NCBI RefSeq assembly: GCF_001051995.2
Contig: NZ_CP014646.1
Location: forward strand, 62,001 to 126,000
DNA length: 64,000 bases
Reading direction: 5' to 3'
DNA from: Thauera humireducens
Lineage (GTDB): Bacteria > Pseudomonadota > Gammaproteobacteria > Burkholderiales > Rhodocyclaceae
Made by a program: the position numbers and the translations under genes. Below, one piece after another: positions 38,547-47,853 of the stretch. The notes below the pieces were generated by a model. That model was given only the letters and a program-made list of their open reading frames with translations. It was not told where the DNA came from and did no database searches. Position 1 is the first letter of the stretch. Every line of letters starts with the position of its first letter.

Positions 38547-39299
38547 ATGAAGTCCCGTTCCGAATCCCCTGCAATCCCGGCCTCGCCCTCGCGCCGTGCC
38601 TTCCTGCGCGGCGTGCCGGTGGTCACCGCTGCCGCGGCGATCGCGCCCACGCCGGCGATCGCCAGCACCGGCAAGCACCAGTGGGCGATGCTGATCGACG
38701 TGCGCAAGTGCATCGGCTGCCAGGCCTGCACCGTGTCCTGCATCCAGGAGAACGCGGTGCCCGAGGGCAGCTTCCGCACCGTCGTGTCGACCTACAGCGT
38801 CAAGCTCACCGACAGCGCCCAGCCCGCCGGCACCTACGTGCTGCCGCGCCTGTGCAACCATTGCGACAACCCGCCGTGCATCCCGGTGTGCCCGGTGAGC
38901 GCCACCTACAAGCGCGAGGACGGCATCGTCGCCGTCGATGGCGACCGCTGCGTGGGCTGCGCCTACTGCGTGCAGGCCTGTCCCTACGACGCGCGCTTCA
39001 TCAACCACGAGACCAACAAGGCCGACAAATGCACCTTCTGCGCGCACCGCGTGGATGCCGGCCTGTTGCCCGCCTGCGTCGAGACCTGTGTCGGCGGCGC
39101 GCGCATCTTCGGCGACATCAACGACCCCGACGGCGAGCTTGCCCGCCGCCTGAAGGACGCGCAGCCGCAGTTGAAGGTGCTCAAGCCCGAGCTCGAGACC
39201 GCGCCGCGGGTGTTCTACATCGGCCTCGACGAACGCTTCACCGGCAAGGTCGAAGGCGAGGGCACGCTGTGGAAGCCCCGCAACCTGCCGCACGCCTGA
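38547..39299 (+). CDS. ttrB: Tetrathionate reductase iron-sulfur subunit
   Basis: Periplasmic electron-transfer subunit of 250 residues. A twin-arginine signal (SRRAFLRG, then a hydrophobic Ala-rich stretch) leads the protein. Four ferredoxin-type Cys groups follow: CIGCQACTVSC, CNHCDNPPCIPVC, CVGCAYCVQAC and CTFC...CVETC, giving four [4Fe-4S] clusters. GGAG lies before ATG 38547. It heads the ttrBCA order known from Salmonella, and TtrC starts 22 bases later. A general DMSO-reductase-family ferredoxin is the alternative; the neighbours favour tetrathionate. Confidence 0.9.
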   Translation: MKSRSESPAIPASPSRRAFLRGVPVVTAAAAIAPTPAIASTGKHQWAMLIDVRKCIGCQACTVSCIQENAVPEGSFRTVVSTYSVKLTDSAQPAGTYVLPRLCNHCDNPPCIPVCPVSATYKREDGIVAVDGDRCVGCAYCVQACPYDARFINHETNKADKCTFCAHRVDAGLLPACVETCVGGARIFGDINDPDGELARRLKDAQPQLKVLKPELETAPRVFYIGLDERFTGKVEGEGTLWKPRNLPHA

Positions 39300-39321
39300 A
39301 CCGCACGCGAGGAGATCCATC

Positions 39322-40419
39322 ATGAACCCGAACATCGTAGAAACCATCAACGTCGCGCGTGAAGTCGCGTGGCTGCCGTGGGCGGTGCAGTACTTCTTCC
39401 TCATCGGCCTGTCCTACGGCGCCTTCCTGCTGTCGCTGCCGGGCGTCGTCTTCCGCCGTCCGGGCTGGGCGGGCATCTCGCGCCTGGCGCTGCTTGGTGC
39501 GCTGGTGTGCGGCCTGGCCGCGCCGGTGGCATTGCTGGCCGACCTGCACCAGCCGGGCCGCTTCTGGCATTTCTATGCCTACTTCACGCCCACCTCGTGG
39601 ATGTCGTGGGGGGCGTTCTTCATCCCGGTGTATCTGGTCGGCTTGCTGACCTACGCCTGGCTGGCCTTGCGTCCTGACCTGGCGCGCCATGCCGCCGCCG
39701 GCGGCAAGCTGGCCGCTGTGGCCGGCCTGCTCGCCTATGGCGGGCATGAAAGTCGCGGTGCGCTGAAGGCCGCGGCCCTGCTGGCCTTGGTCGGTGCCAC
39801 GCTGGTGGCGCTGTACACGGGGGCTGAAGTGGCCGTGGTACAGGCGCGTCCGCTGTGGAACACGCCGCTGCTGCCGGTCCAGTTCGTCGTGACCGCGCTG
39901 GCCGGGGCCGCCGGTCTGGCGCTGCTGTTCAACCGCTACAGCGCCCGCAACCCGGCGAGCACCCGCAGCCTGGCGCATGTGCTGGCAGCGACCCAGCTCG
40001 TTGCGCTGGCCATCGGTGCGCTGTGGCTGGCGCTGGGACTGTCCGGCGTCTCGCCGGTCCATGCCCGGGCGCTGGCCGAAGTCGGCCCCTCGGCCAACTG
40101 GCAGCTGTCCGCCGCATGGGCGGTCGCCGCGACCGTGCTGACCCTGCTGCTGGCGTGGAAGCGCCCCGGCTCCGGCCTGCTGATCGGCCTGCTGGCACTG
40201 CATTCGGCCTGGATGATGCGCTGGTCCATCTTCATCGGCGGCCAGGAAGTGCCCAAGACCGGCGCCGGCTACTACAGCTACTCGCTGCCGCTCGGCCCCG
40301 AAGGCCTGATGGGCATCGTCGGTACCGCCGGGTTGTGCGTCTTCCTCTTCGTTCTCATCACCACCTTGCTGCCGCTCGACCGCCTCGCAGCCGGTTCCAC
40401 CGACAAGGCCGGCGCCTGA
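39322..40419 (+). CDS. ttrC: Tetrathionate reductase membrane subunit, NrfD/PsrC family
   Basis: Quinol-oxidising membrane anchor of 365 residues with about nine hydrophobic helices. Early motifs WAVQYFFLIGLSYGAFLLSL and the loop LLADLHQPGRFWHFY (Asp-x-Pro-Arg type) are typical of NrfD/PsrC/TtrC proteins; the charged residues in these helices take part in quinol binding. AGGAG lies upstream of ATG 39322. It would pass electrons from quinol to TtrB. It lies between ttrB and ttrA with short gaps (22 and 25 bases). Confidence 0.9.
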   Translation: MNPNIVETINVAREVAWLPWAVQYFFLIGLSYGAFLLSLPGVVFRRPGWAGISRLALLGALVCGLAAPVALLADLHQPGRFWHFYAYFTPTSWMSWGAFFIPVYLVGLLTYAWLALRPDLARHAAAGGKLAAVAGLLAYGGHESRGALKAAALLALVGATLVALYTGAEVAVVQARPLWNTPLLPVQFVVTALAGAAGLALLFNRYSARNPASTRSLAHVLAATQLVALAIGALWLALGLSGVSPVHARALAEVGPSANWQLSAAWAVAATVLTLLLAWKRPGSGLLIGLLALHSAWMMRWSIFIGGQEVPKTGAGYYSYSLPLGPEGLMGIVGTAGLCVFLFVLITTLLPLDRLAAGSTDKAGA

Positions 40420-40444
40420 GCGTGCGCGACCAAGGAGAAGCATC

Positions 40445-43400
40445 ATGAAAATCGAACGTCGTGAAATCATCGCCGCCGGCGGCCTGGCTGCCGTCGCCGC
40501 CGGCTTCTCGCAGACCCTCGGCCGCATGGTGGCCAACTTCACCGGCCCCGAAGAAGAGAAGATCGCCGAGGGCCGCCACATCCACGGCCGCTCGGCCGCG
40601 CCGGAGTACACCGTTGATCCGGTCACCGGCGAGCTCACGCCCAACCCCGATCAGCAGGTCAGCTACACCGCCTGTCTGGGCTGCACCACGTTGTGCGGCG
40701 TTCGGGTGCGCGTCGACAAGCCCACCGGCAACATCATCCGTGTCAGCGGCAACCCTTACAGCCCGCTATCGACCGATCCGCATCTGCCGATGAAGGCCTC
40801 GGTCAAGGAAAGCCTGATCGCCCTGTCGCGCTTCCAGGACAAGGGCCTGGCGGGGCGCTCGACCGCCTGCGGTCGCGGTAATGCGGCGATGGACCAGATG
40901 AATTCGCCCTTCCGCGTGCTGACACCGCTCAAGCGCGTCGGCCCGCGCAATTCCGGCCAGTGGCAGCCGATTTCCTTCGAGCAGCTGGTGAAGGAGGTCG
41001 TCGAGGGCGGCGACCTGTTCGGCGAAGGCCATGTCGAGGGGCTGGCCGCGTTGCGCGACCTGAAGACGCCGATCGACGCCGACGCGCCCGAACTGGGGCC
41101 GCGGGTGAATCAGGTCGGCGTGCTGACCAGCGTCAACGACGGCCGCGAGGCCTTCAGCCGGCGCTTCTGGAACAAGGCCTACGGCACGCTCAACCATGTC
41201 GGCCACGGCTCGTACTGCGGCGGCGCCTACCGTTCCGGCTCGGGCGCCCTGTTCGGCGACCTCAAGGCCATGCCGCATGCTAAGCCCGACCTGTCGAATG
41301 CGGAGTTCGTGCTCTTCATCGGCACGGCGCCGGGTAACGCCGGCAACCCGTTCAAGATCACCGGCGCCAAGCTTGCCAAGGGGCGCATCGAAGGCACGCT
41401 GGACTACGTGGTGATCGATCCGGTCCTGAACAACTCCAACAACCTGGCGGCCGGCGACCGCGGGCGCTGGGTGCCGATCCGCCCGGGCACCGACGGTGCG
41501 CTGGTGATGGGCATGATGCGCTGGATGTTCGACAACGACCGGGTCAATACCGCCTATCTCGCCCATCCGAACCAGAAGGCGGCCGAAGCCGGCGGCGAGC
41601 CATCCTTCACCAACGCGAGCTGGCTGGTGATCGTGCAGGACGGGCATCCGCGTCAGGGCCGTTTCCTGCGCGGCTCGGACATCGGCATGACGGTGGCCGA
41701 GGCCGAGCGCTACAAGGACGCCGATCCCTACCTGGTGCTGGGCGCCGACGGCCAGCCGGTGCCGGCCGGCACGGCGACCGGCCCGGCGCCGCTGGAAGCG
41801 AACGGCGCGACCGTGATGCTGGGCGACAGGCCGGTGCTGCTGAAGACCGCGTTCGAGCTGCTGCGCGAATCGGCACGCACGCAAACGATTGCCGAGTACG
41901 CGGCAATCTGCGGCATTCCGGAGGAGATCATCGTCGGCCTTGCGGACGAATTCACCCGCCACGGTCGCAAGGCGAGCGCGGTGGCGCATGGCGGCATGAT
42001 GGCAGGCAACGGCTTCTACAACGCCTACGCGGTGGTGACGCTCAATGCCCTGATCGGCAACCTGAACTACAAGGGCGGCTTCGTCATCAACGGCGGCGGC
42101 TTCAAGGATGCTGGTGCCGGTCCGCGCTACGACCTCGACGGTTTCCCCGGCCAGATCAAGCCTTCGGGCACGCCGCTGGGGCGCAACGTGGCTTACGAGC
42201 GCTCGGCCGAATTCGCCCGCCGCAAGGCCGAGGGCAAGGCCTACCCGGCGCGCGACGCCTGGTTCCCCAATGCCCCGGGCCTCGGCACCGAATGGTTCAC
42301 CGGCGCGTTGCGCGGCTACCCCTACAACCTGAAGGCGCTGATCCTGTGGAGCTGCAACCCGATGTACGGCATCACCGGCATCCGGCCGCTGATCGAAGCG
42401 GGCCTGGCCGATCCGAAGCAGCTGCCGCTGATCATCTCGGTCGATCCGCTGATCAACGAGAGCAACACCTTTGCCGACTACATCGTGCCGGATTCGATCA
42501 TGTACGAGAGCTGGGGCTGGGCTGCGTCGTGGAACGGCGTCCCAACCAAGGCCAGCACCGCGCGCTGGCCGGTGGTGGAGCCCAAGGCGGCGAAGGCGGC
42601 CGACGGCCAGCCGGTGGGCATGGAGACCTTCTACATCGCGCTCGCCAAGGCCATGGGCCTGCCGGGTTTCGGTCCGGAAGGGCTGGCCGACATGGACGGC
42701 AATCGCCTGCCGCTGGAACGCCCGGAAGACTGGTACCTGCGCGGCGGTGCCAACGTCGCCTTCGCCGGCAAGGCGCCGGTGGGCGATGCGAGCGACGAGG
42801 ACCTGGCGCTGTCGGGGGTGGAGCGCATCCGCCCGGCGCTGGAGTCGGTGCTCAAGCCCGAGGAATGGCGCAAGGTGGCCTTCCTGTTCACCCGCGGCGG
42901 ACGCTACCAGCCCGCCGGCGAGGCGCAGGACCCGGAACGCCCGGACTGGCAGGTGCACCGCTTCACCAAGCCGCTGTGGCTGTGGAACGACAACATCGGT
43001 GGCAGCCGCAACACGCTCACCGGCAAGCGCTTCACCGGCTGCGCGACCTGGCAGCCGCCGGCCTTCTTCGACGGTACGCCGGTGCGTGCGCTGCACACCG
43101 AGGCGGACTGGCCGCTGCAGATCGTCAGCTACAAGTCGCCGCTGCAGAACTCCTACAGCATCGCTACCCGCATCACCGGCCTGCACCCGGACAACCCGGT
43201 CATCGTGCATCCCGACGACGCGGCCCGGCTGGGCCTGCAGACCGGCGACAGCGCGCGCATCCGCACCCCGGGTGGGGCGGCCGAGTGCACCGTGATCGTG
43301 CATGAAGGCGTGATGCGCGGCGTGATGGCGATCGAGCACGGCTACGGCCACCGCGAACTGGGCGCGCGCGCCCATCGCATTGGCGATCAGTCGCAGCCCG

Positions 43401-43543
43401 ACCGTCCGGACCTGCGCACCGGCATCAACCTTAACGATCTGGGCCTCAGCGACCCCACGCGGAACAACGAGGGCGTGTGGGTGGATGCGATCTCCGGCAC
43501 GGCCGTGCGCCAGGGGATCCCCGCGCGCCTCGAGCGCGTCTGA
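40445..43543 (+). CDS. ttrA: Tetrathionate reductase molybdopterin catalytic subunit
   Basis: Periplasmic molybdoenzyme of the DMSO reductase family, 1032 residues, long like TtrA of Salmonella. A Tat-like signal (ERREIIAAGGLAAVAAG) starts it. The [4Fe-4S] site is CLGCTTLC plus a distant Cys in STACGRG. The molybdenum ligand is probably the Cys in HGSYCGGAYRSGSG. The C-terminal molydop_binding domain has SYKSPLQNSYSIATR and HPDDAARLGLQTGDSARI. It would reduce tetrathionate to thiosulfate. AAGGAG precedes ATG 40445. Arsenate reductase ArrA is related but shorter and in other gene contexts. Its stop is only 2 bases from the stop of convergent ttrR. Confidence 0.9.
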   Translation: MKIERREIIAAGGLAAVAAGFSQTLGRMVANFTGPEEEKIAEGRHIHGRSAAPEYTVDPVTGELTPNPDQQVSYTACLGCTTLCGVRVRVDKPTGNIIRVSGNPYSPLSTDPHLPMKASVKESLIALSRFQDKGLAGRSTACGRGNAAMDQMNSPFRVLTPLKRVGPRNSGQWQPISFEQLVKEVVEGGDLFGEGHVEGLAALRDLKTPIDADAPELGPRVNQVGVLTSVNDGREAFSRRFWNKAYGTLNHVGHGSYCGGAYRSGSGALFGDLKAMPHAKPDLSNAEFVLFIGTAPGNAGNPFKITGAKLAKGRIEGTLDYVVIDPVLNNSNNLAAGDRGRWVPIRPGTDGALVMGMMRWMFDNDRVNTAYLAHPNQKAAEAGGEPSFTNASWLVIVQDGHPRQGRFLRGSDIGMTVAEAERYKDADPYLVLGADGQPVPAGTATGPAPLEANGATVMLGDRPVLLKTAFELLRESARTQTIAEYAAICGIPEEIIVGLADEFTRHGRKASAVAHGGMMAGNGFYNAYAVVTLNALIGNLNYKGGFVINGGGFKDAGAGPRYDLDGFPGQIKPSGTPLGRNVAYERSAEFARRKAEGKAYPARDAWFPNAPGLGTEWFTGALRGYPYNLKALILWSCNPMYGITGIRPLIEAGLADPKQLPLIISVDPLINESNTFADYIVPDSIMYESWGWAASWNGVPTKASTARWPVVEPKAAKAADGQPVGMETFYIALAKAMGLPGFGPEGLADMDGNRLPLERPEDWYLRGGANVAFAGKAPVGDASDEDLALSGVERIRPALESVLKPEEWRKVAFLFTRGGRYQPAGEAQDPERPDWQVHRFTKPLWLWNDNIGGSRNTLTGKRFTGCATWQPPAFFDGTPVRALHTEADWPLQIVSYKSPLQNSYSIATRITGLHPDNPVIVHPDDAARLGLQTGDSARIRTPGGAAECTVIVHEGVMRGVMAIEHGYGHRELGARAHRIGDQSQPDRPDLRTGINLNDLGLSDPTRNNEGVWVDAISGTAVRQGIPARLERV

Positions 43544-43545
43544 GA

Positions 43546-44175
43546 TCAGTCCAGCGCCGCCGGGTCCGCGCGCAGCATCAGGCGCGCGAGCTCGGCGGCG
43601 CTGCCGACGCCGGTTTTCTCCATGACGTGATGACGGTGCACATGCACCGTCTTCTCGCTGATGTCGAGCTCGCGCCCGACCAGCTTGTTGGGCAGCCCCT
43701 GCGCCACCAGGCGCGCGACCTCGCGCTCGCGCGGCGACAGGCGGTCCAGCAGTTTTCTGGCCTCTTCGCAGCGTGCCGCCCTGTCGCGCGCCTCGCAGCC
43801 GAGCTTGAGCGCCCGCCCCACGGCGTCGAGCAGGGCCTGATCCTTGAAGGGCTTCTCGAGGAAGTCGCAGGCGCCGTGCTTCATCGCCAGCACCGCCAGA
43901 TCGACGTCGCCGTGGCCGGTGATGAACACGATGGGCACTGTCCAGCCGCGGCTGCGCAGCACCTGCTGCAGTTCCAGGCCGCTCATCATCGGCATGCGGA
44001 TGTCGAGCACCAGACAGCCGACGACGTTGGCCTCGGGCAGGGCCGCGAGGAAATCCTCGGCCGAGGCGTGGGTGGCGACCCGCCAGCCCACCGATTCGAA
44101 CAGGAACACCAGCGAGCGGCGGAAGGCGGCGTCGTCATCGACGACGTGGATGGCGAGATCTTCAGGTTCGGTCAT
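43546..44175 (-). CDS. ttrR: Tetrathionate-response regulator TtrR
   Basis: FixJ/NarL-type regulator of 209 residues. Receiver domain with VVDDDAAFRRSL, Asp in GCLVLDIRMPMMSG, Thr in VFITGHG, and Lys in FLEKPFKD. The C-terminal LuxR-type helix-turn-helix spans RLSPREREVARLVAQG to VHVHRHHVMEKTG. It overlaps the ttrS stop by 14 bases, so the pair is translated together. The expected target is the ttrB promoter about 5 kb away. It converges on ttrA with a 2-base gap. Confidence 0.92.
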   Translation of the reverse strand: MTEPEDLAIHVVDDDAAFRRSLVFLFESVGWRVATHASAEDFLAALPEANVVGCLVLDIRMPMMSGLELQQVLRSRGWTVPIVFITGHGDVDLAVLAMKHGACDFLEKPFKDQALLDAVGRALKLGCEARDRAARCEEARKLLDRLSPREREVARLVAQGLPNKLVGRELDISEKTVHVHRHHVMEKTGVGSAAELARLMLRADPAALD

Positions 44176-45967
44176 GAGCGGGATCGTGTTTCAGTCCGGG
44201 CAGGGACAGGGTGAAGCAGGTGCCGATGCCGTCTGCAGGCGTGCCGGCGAACAGGCGCCCGCCGTGGGCTTCGGCGATGCTGCGGCAGATCGACAGGCCG
44301 AGCCCGAGGCCGTCGTCCTTGGTGGTGAAGAAGGGCTCGAACAGCCTGGCACGCGTGGCCTCGTCGATGCCGCTGCCGCGGTCGCGGACGATGATCTCGA
44401 GCCTGTCGCCGGTGGCGGCGAGCCGGATTTCGAGCGCCTGTCGCTCGGGGGGCTGGTCGCGGCTGGCGTCGTAGCCGTTCTTGAGCAGGTTCAGCAGGAC
44501 CTGCTGGATCTGCAGGCGGTCGACCTCGATGCGGCTGTCCGGCGGCAGGGTGTCGGCGAAGGTGATCGCCGGCGCGCGCGCCATCATGCCGCGGAACAGG
44601 GCGATGGCCTCGGTGGCGAGTTCGACCGGCGCGACCGCCTCGCGGGCCGCGGTGCGCTTGCGCGCGAAGGCGCGGATGCGTGACAGGATGCCCGAGGCGC
44701 GTTCGGCCTGGGCGGCGATCTCGCCGGTCGCTTCGCGCAGCGCGGCGTCGGTCAGGCGGCCATTGTCGGCGCGGCGGATGATGCTGTTGGCGTAGTTGGC
44801 GATGGTGGCCAGCGGCTGGTTGAGTTCGTGGGCGAGCGTGCCCGACAGCTCGCCCAGCACCGACAGGCGGGCGAGGTGGTCGGCTTGTTCCTGCGTCGCG
44901 CGCGCGGCCGACTCCAGACGGTCGCGCTCGGCCAGTGCGGCGCTGAGGGCCGCGGTGCGCAGTTGCACCAGGTACTCGACGCGCACGGTGTACAGGATCC
45001 AGCCCAGCAGCACGAGGGCGAAACCTGCGACCCAGGGCCAGTAGCGCTGCGCCATCACCATCAGCGTGGGTTCGCGCAGGTAGGCGTAGGGACCGATCTC
45101 CAGCTTGCGGAACAGGTCATGCACCGACTGGTAGTCGGCCGGCACCGCCCAGGTCGGGTGGTCGCTGTCCGCATCCATCGACAGCAGCGCGATCGCGACC
45201 TGCCGGGCAAGCTCGGGTGGCGTGTGGCGCAGGCTGGCGAGCGGCCAGTCGGGGTAGAGCGGCGTGCTGGTGGCGCAGGGAAAGCCCGGCTCGTTGCGCG
45301 GCGCCAGCACGCGGAAGGCGCGGCCCGCCTCGCCGAGGCCCTCGAGCAGGCAGGCGCGCACGATGCCGGCGTCGGCACGGCCGCTGGCCACCGCGTCGAG
45401 CACCGTGCTCATCGGAAAGCCCACGCTCTGCAGTTCGGCGAAATCCTCGTCGGGGGACACGCCGATGTCCGCGAGCACGCCCCACGCGAGCTGAAACCCG
45501 CCGAAACCTTCCCGACCCACGATGGCGACGCGCTTGCCGCGCAGCTCGATCAGCGACTGAAGGTCGCTGCGGTCGGCGCGTACGATCACCGCCGAACCCA
45601 GCGCCCGCGCAGGCGTGCGTCCGCCGCCCGCGTCCAGCGTGAGGATGCGGCTGACGCCGAGTTCGGCCTCGAGTTCGACGTAGTGACCGGGATTGGTGAC
45701 GATGAAGTCGAGCTTTCCCGCGGCAACGGCGGCACGCATGCCGGCGTGGTCGAGCTGTTCGAGCCGCACGGTCCGGCCGGGCAGCGCAGCCTCGAGGTGG
45801 TGCAGCAAGGGCGACCATTCGCCGACCGTGGCCTCCGAGCCGAGGAAGTCGAGCACGCCGATGCGGATCTCGCCGGATGTGCGCGCGGTCGCTGGCGGAC
45901 TGGCCGCGAGGAGCAGCAGGGCCAGCGCGAGGCCGATTGCGCGCAACGGGTTGCAGATGGAAGGCAT
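44162..45967 (-). CDS. ttrS: Tetrathionate sensor histidine kinase TtrS
   Basis: Membrane sensor kinase of 601 residues from ATG 45967. It has a signal peptide, then a periplasmic PhnD-like binding domain (about 30-300; IRIGVLDFLGSEATVGEW, DFIVTNPGHYVELEAELG), one membrane helix (about 315-335) and a coiled linker. The kinase has His in LAHELNQPLATIANYAN, VLLNLLKNGYDAS (N box), DRGSGI and GLGLGLSICRSI. This domain order is that of Salmonella TtrS. It is divergent from the EEP gene with 114 bases between start codons. Tetrathionate as ligand is inferred from the locus. Confidence 0.92.
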   Translation of the reverse strand: MPSICNPLRAIGLALALLLLAASPPATARTSGEIRIGVLDFLGSEATVGEWSPLLHHLEAALPGRTVRLEQLDHAGMRAAVAAGKLDFIVTNPGHYVELEAELGVSRILTLDAGGGRTPARALGSAVIVRADRSDLQSLIELRGKRVAIVGREGFGGFQLAWGVLADIGVSPDEDFAELQSVGFPMSTVLDAVASGRADAGIVRACLLEGLGEAGRAFRVLAPRNEPGFPCATSTPLYPDWPLASLRHTPPELARQVAIALLSMDADSDHPTWAVPADYQSVHDLFRKLEIGPYAYLREPTLMVMAQRYWPWVAGFALVLLGWILYTVRVEYLVQLRTAALSAALAERDRLESAARATQEQADHLARLSVLGELSGTLAHELNQPLATIANYANSIIRRADNGRLTDAALREATGEIAAQAERASGILSRIRAFARKRTAAREAVAPVELATEAIALFRGMMARAPAITFADTLPPDSRIEVDRLQIQQVLLNLLKNGYDASRDQPPERQALEIRLAATGDRLEIIVRDRGSGIDEATRARLFEPFFTTKDDGLGLGLSICRSIAEAHGGRLFAGTPADGIGTCFTLSLPGLKHDPAHDRT

Positions 45968-46081
45968 GGGCGCAAAATCGCCTTTTGCACGGCGGTCGTC
46001 AAGCTGCATGGACGGCGCGACCGCCCGCCCTGTAACGTTTCGGGCCCAAGCTGCCGCCTCTGGGCGAAGGAGTTTTCATCG

Positions 46082-46933
46082 ATGAGACTGTTGAGCTGGA
46101 ACATCCAGTGGGGCCGCGGGGCCGATGGCCGCGTGGAGCCGGCGCGAACCGTGGCGGCGATCCGGGCCGCGGGCGAGTTCGACCTGATCTGCCTGCAGGA
46201 GGTGGCCTGCAACTTCGAGGGCTTGCCGGGTGGATCGGGCGGCGACGAGGTGGCGCTGTTCGCGGCGGCGTTTCCCGGCTACACGCCGGTATTCGGAGCC
46301 GGCATGGATGTCCCGGACGGACGCGGTGGGCGGGCGCTGTTCGGCAACCTGTTGCTGTCGCGCCTGCCGGTGGGGCAGGTGTTCCGTCACATGCTGCCGG
46401 CGCCGGCTGATCCGGGGCTGCCGGCCATGCAGCGGGTGTGCGTCGAGGCAGTGGTCGGCGCACCCGGTGGCCCGTTGCGCATCCTGACGACGCACCTGGA
46501 GTACTACTCCGCCCGCCAGCGCGGCGCGCAGGTGGACGCGCTGCGCGCCCTGCAGGCCGAGGCCGCGGGGCAGGCGAGGCTGCCGGCGGCAGGCAAGGAG
46601 TCCAACCCGACCTTTGCCGCCTGGCCGCGTCTGGCCTCGGCCATCGTCTGCGGCGATTTCAACTGCGAACCGGGGTCGGCCGAATACGCGCGCATGCAGA
46701 TGCCGCTGGGCGACGATGTGCCGGCCTGGCGCGATGCCTGGTCACTGCTGAATCCCGGCGTGCCGCATCCGCCCAGTGTCGGGCTGCATGGCGCGGACTG
46801 GCCCGACCGCGCCTACTGCTGCGACTTCTTCTTCGTTACCGAGGATCTCGCGCCGCGCCTGCGGAGCGTGCAGGTGCTGGCCGACACGCCGGCCTCGGAC
46901 CACCAGCCGGTGGTGCTGGCGCTGAGCGACTGA
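46082..46933 (+). CDS. Endonuclease/exonuclease/phosphatase-family protein
   Basis: Metal-dependent phosphodiesterase fold, 283 residues from ATG 46082, with AAGGAG 9 bases before it. Family motifs in order: LLSWNIQWGRG, DLICLQEV (metal Glu), ILTTHLEYYS, IVCGDFNCEP (Asp-Phe-Asn) and ASDHQPVVLAL (catalytic His). No signal peptide or membrane helix. Substrates in this family range from DNA to phosphoinositides and sphingomyelin, so the activity is not fixed. The closest-looking relatives are uncharacterised bacterial EEP proteins. It stands alone between ttrS and a convergent membrane protein. Confidence 0.9.
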   Translation: MRLLSWNIQWGRGADGRVEPARTVAAIRAAGEFDLICLQEVACNFEGLPGGSGGDEVALFAAAFPGYTPVFGAGMDVPDGRGGRALFGNLLLSRLPVGQVFRHMLPAPADPGLPAMQRVCVEAVVGAPGGPLRILTTHLEYYSARQRGAQVDALRALQAEAAGQARLPAAGKESNPTFAAWPRLASAIVCGDFNCEPGSAEYARMQMPLGDDVPAWRDAWSLLNPGVPHPPSVGLHGADWPDRAYCCDFFFVTEDLAPRLRSVQVLADTPASDHQPVVLALSD

Positions 46934-46954
46934 GGGTGGGCGGAGCCCGCCCTC
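46932..46954. terminator. Hairpin between convergent EEP and DUF2189 genes
   Basis: Ten-base arms GAGGGTGGGC / GCCCGCCCTC (one G-T pair) around a 3-base loop, overlapping the EEP stop codon. No T run. It could end transcription from both sides with help. Confidence 0.45.
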
Positions 46955-46963
46955 GCGTGATCC

Positions 46964-47779
46964 TCAGGATCTTTCCGCCATCGGTTCGACGAGGTCGCGG
47001 TAGGCGTGCCAGGTGGCGTGGCCGACGATGGGCATCGTCAGGACCAGGCCGACGTGAAAGGTCAGGAAACCGATCAGGGTCAGCGAGACGATCAGCACGG
47101 CCCACAGCAGCATCGGTGCCGGGTTGCGCAGAAGGGCGCCGAAGCTGGCCAGCATGGCGCTGACGGCATCCTGGTTGCGGTCGAGCATCAACGGGATGGA
47201 GACTACGCTGGCGGCGAAGGCGACGAAGGCGAAGATCAGGCCCACGCCGAAATACACGCCGAGGAACTCCAGGTTCTCGAGCCGCAGCATCTGGCCGACG
47301 AAGCCGGACAGGCTGGGCATCTCCTCGGTATAGAAGAGGGCGAACACGACCAGCGAGGCGCGCGCCCAGACGAGGAAGACCACGCCCAGCACGACGGCGA
47401 ACACGCCGATGTTGCCCGCATTGCGCCGCCACACCGTCAGCGTCGGCGCCAGCGTGCAGGACTCGCCACGTTCGCGCCGGCGGCTGAGTTCGTACAGGCC
47501 CATGGCGAGGAAGGGGCCGAGGATGAGAAAGCCGGAGGTCAGCGCCGCGGTGTATTCGTAGGCGTGGCGGAACATGACGGTGAGCAGCAGCCCCATGCCG
47601 GTGAAGCAGAAGCCATAGAACAGGCTGGGGATGGGGCAGGCGCGGAGGTCGCCGAGGCCACGCCCGATCCATCGCAGCGGCGCGCCCGCCGGGACTTCGC
47701 GCACGCGCGGGAAGGGCGGCCCCGGGTCGTCGTCCGCCGGTTTGTGTGAGTCGGGACGGTTTTCGTTCTGCTGCGCCAT
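46964..47779 (-). CDS. DUF2189-family inner-membrane protein
   Basis: 271 residues with about six membrane helices and a polar N-terminal tail of some 45 residues. The region APLRWIGRGLGDLRACPIPS followed by LFYGFCFTGMGLLLTVM and FLILGPFLAMGLYELSRRRE is typical of DUF2189 proteins. The C-terminal VGHATWHAYRDLVE is also a family mark. The family is common in proteobacteria and has no established role; neighbours give no clue. The gene downstream of the alpha/beta hydrolase on the same strand starts 74 bases after it. Confidence 0.85.
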   Translation of the reverse strand: MAQQNENRPDSHKPADDDPGPPFPRVREVPAGAPLRWIGRGLGDLRACPIPSLFYGFCFTGMGLLLTVMFRHAYEYTAALTSGFLILGPFLAMGLYELSRRRERGESCTLAPTLTVWRRNAGNIGVFAVVLGVVFLVWARASLVVFALFYTEEMPSLSGFVGQMLRLENLEFLGVYFGVGLIFAFVAFAASVVSIPLMLDRNQDAVSAMLASFGALLRNPAPMLLWAVLIVSLTLIGFLTFHVGLVLTMPIVGHATWHAYRDLVEPMAERS

Positions 47780-47853
47780 GTCTCTCTCCTGTCGGGTCCT
47801 TGTTCGTGGCAGCGGAACGGGGGCGGCGCCTGTTGTCTTCTACCCGGAGGGTG

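Noticed and set aside
40766..43375. Long open frame antisense to ttrA
   Set aside because: Same shadow effect; the sense strand encodes a complete molybdoenzyme with all cofactor motifs.
40445..43543. Respiratory arsenate reductase ArrA
   Set aside because: The protein is longer than ArrA, a NrfD-type TtrC is present, and TtrS/TtrR-type regulators flank it.
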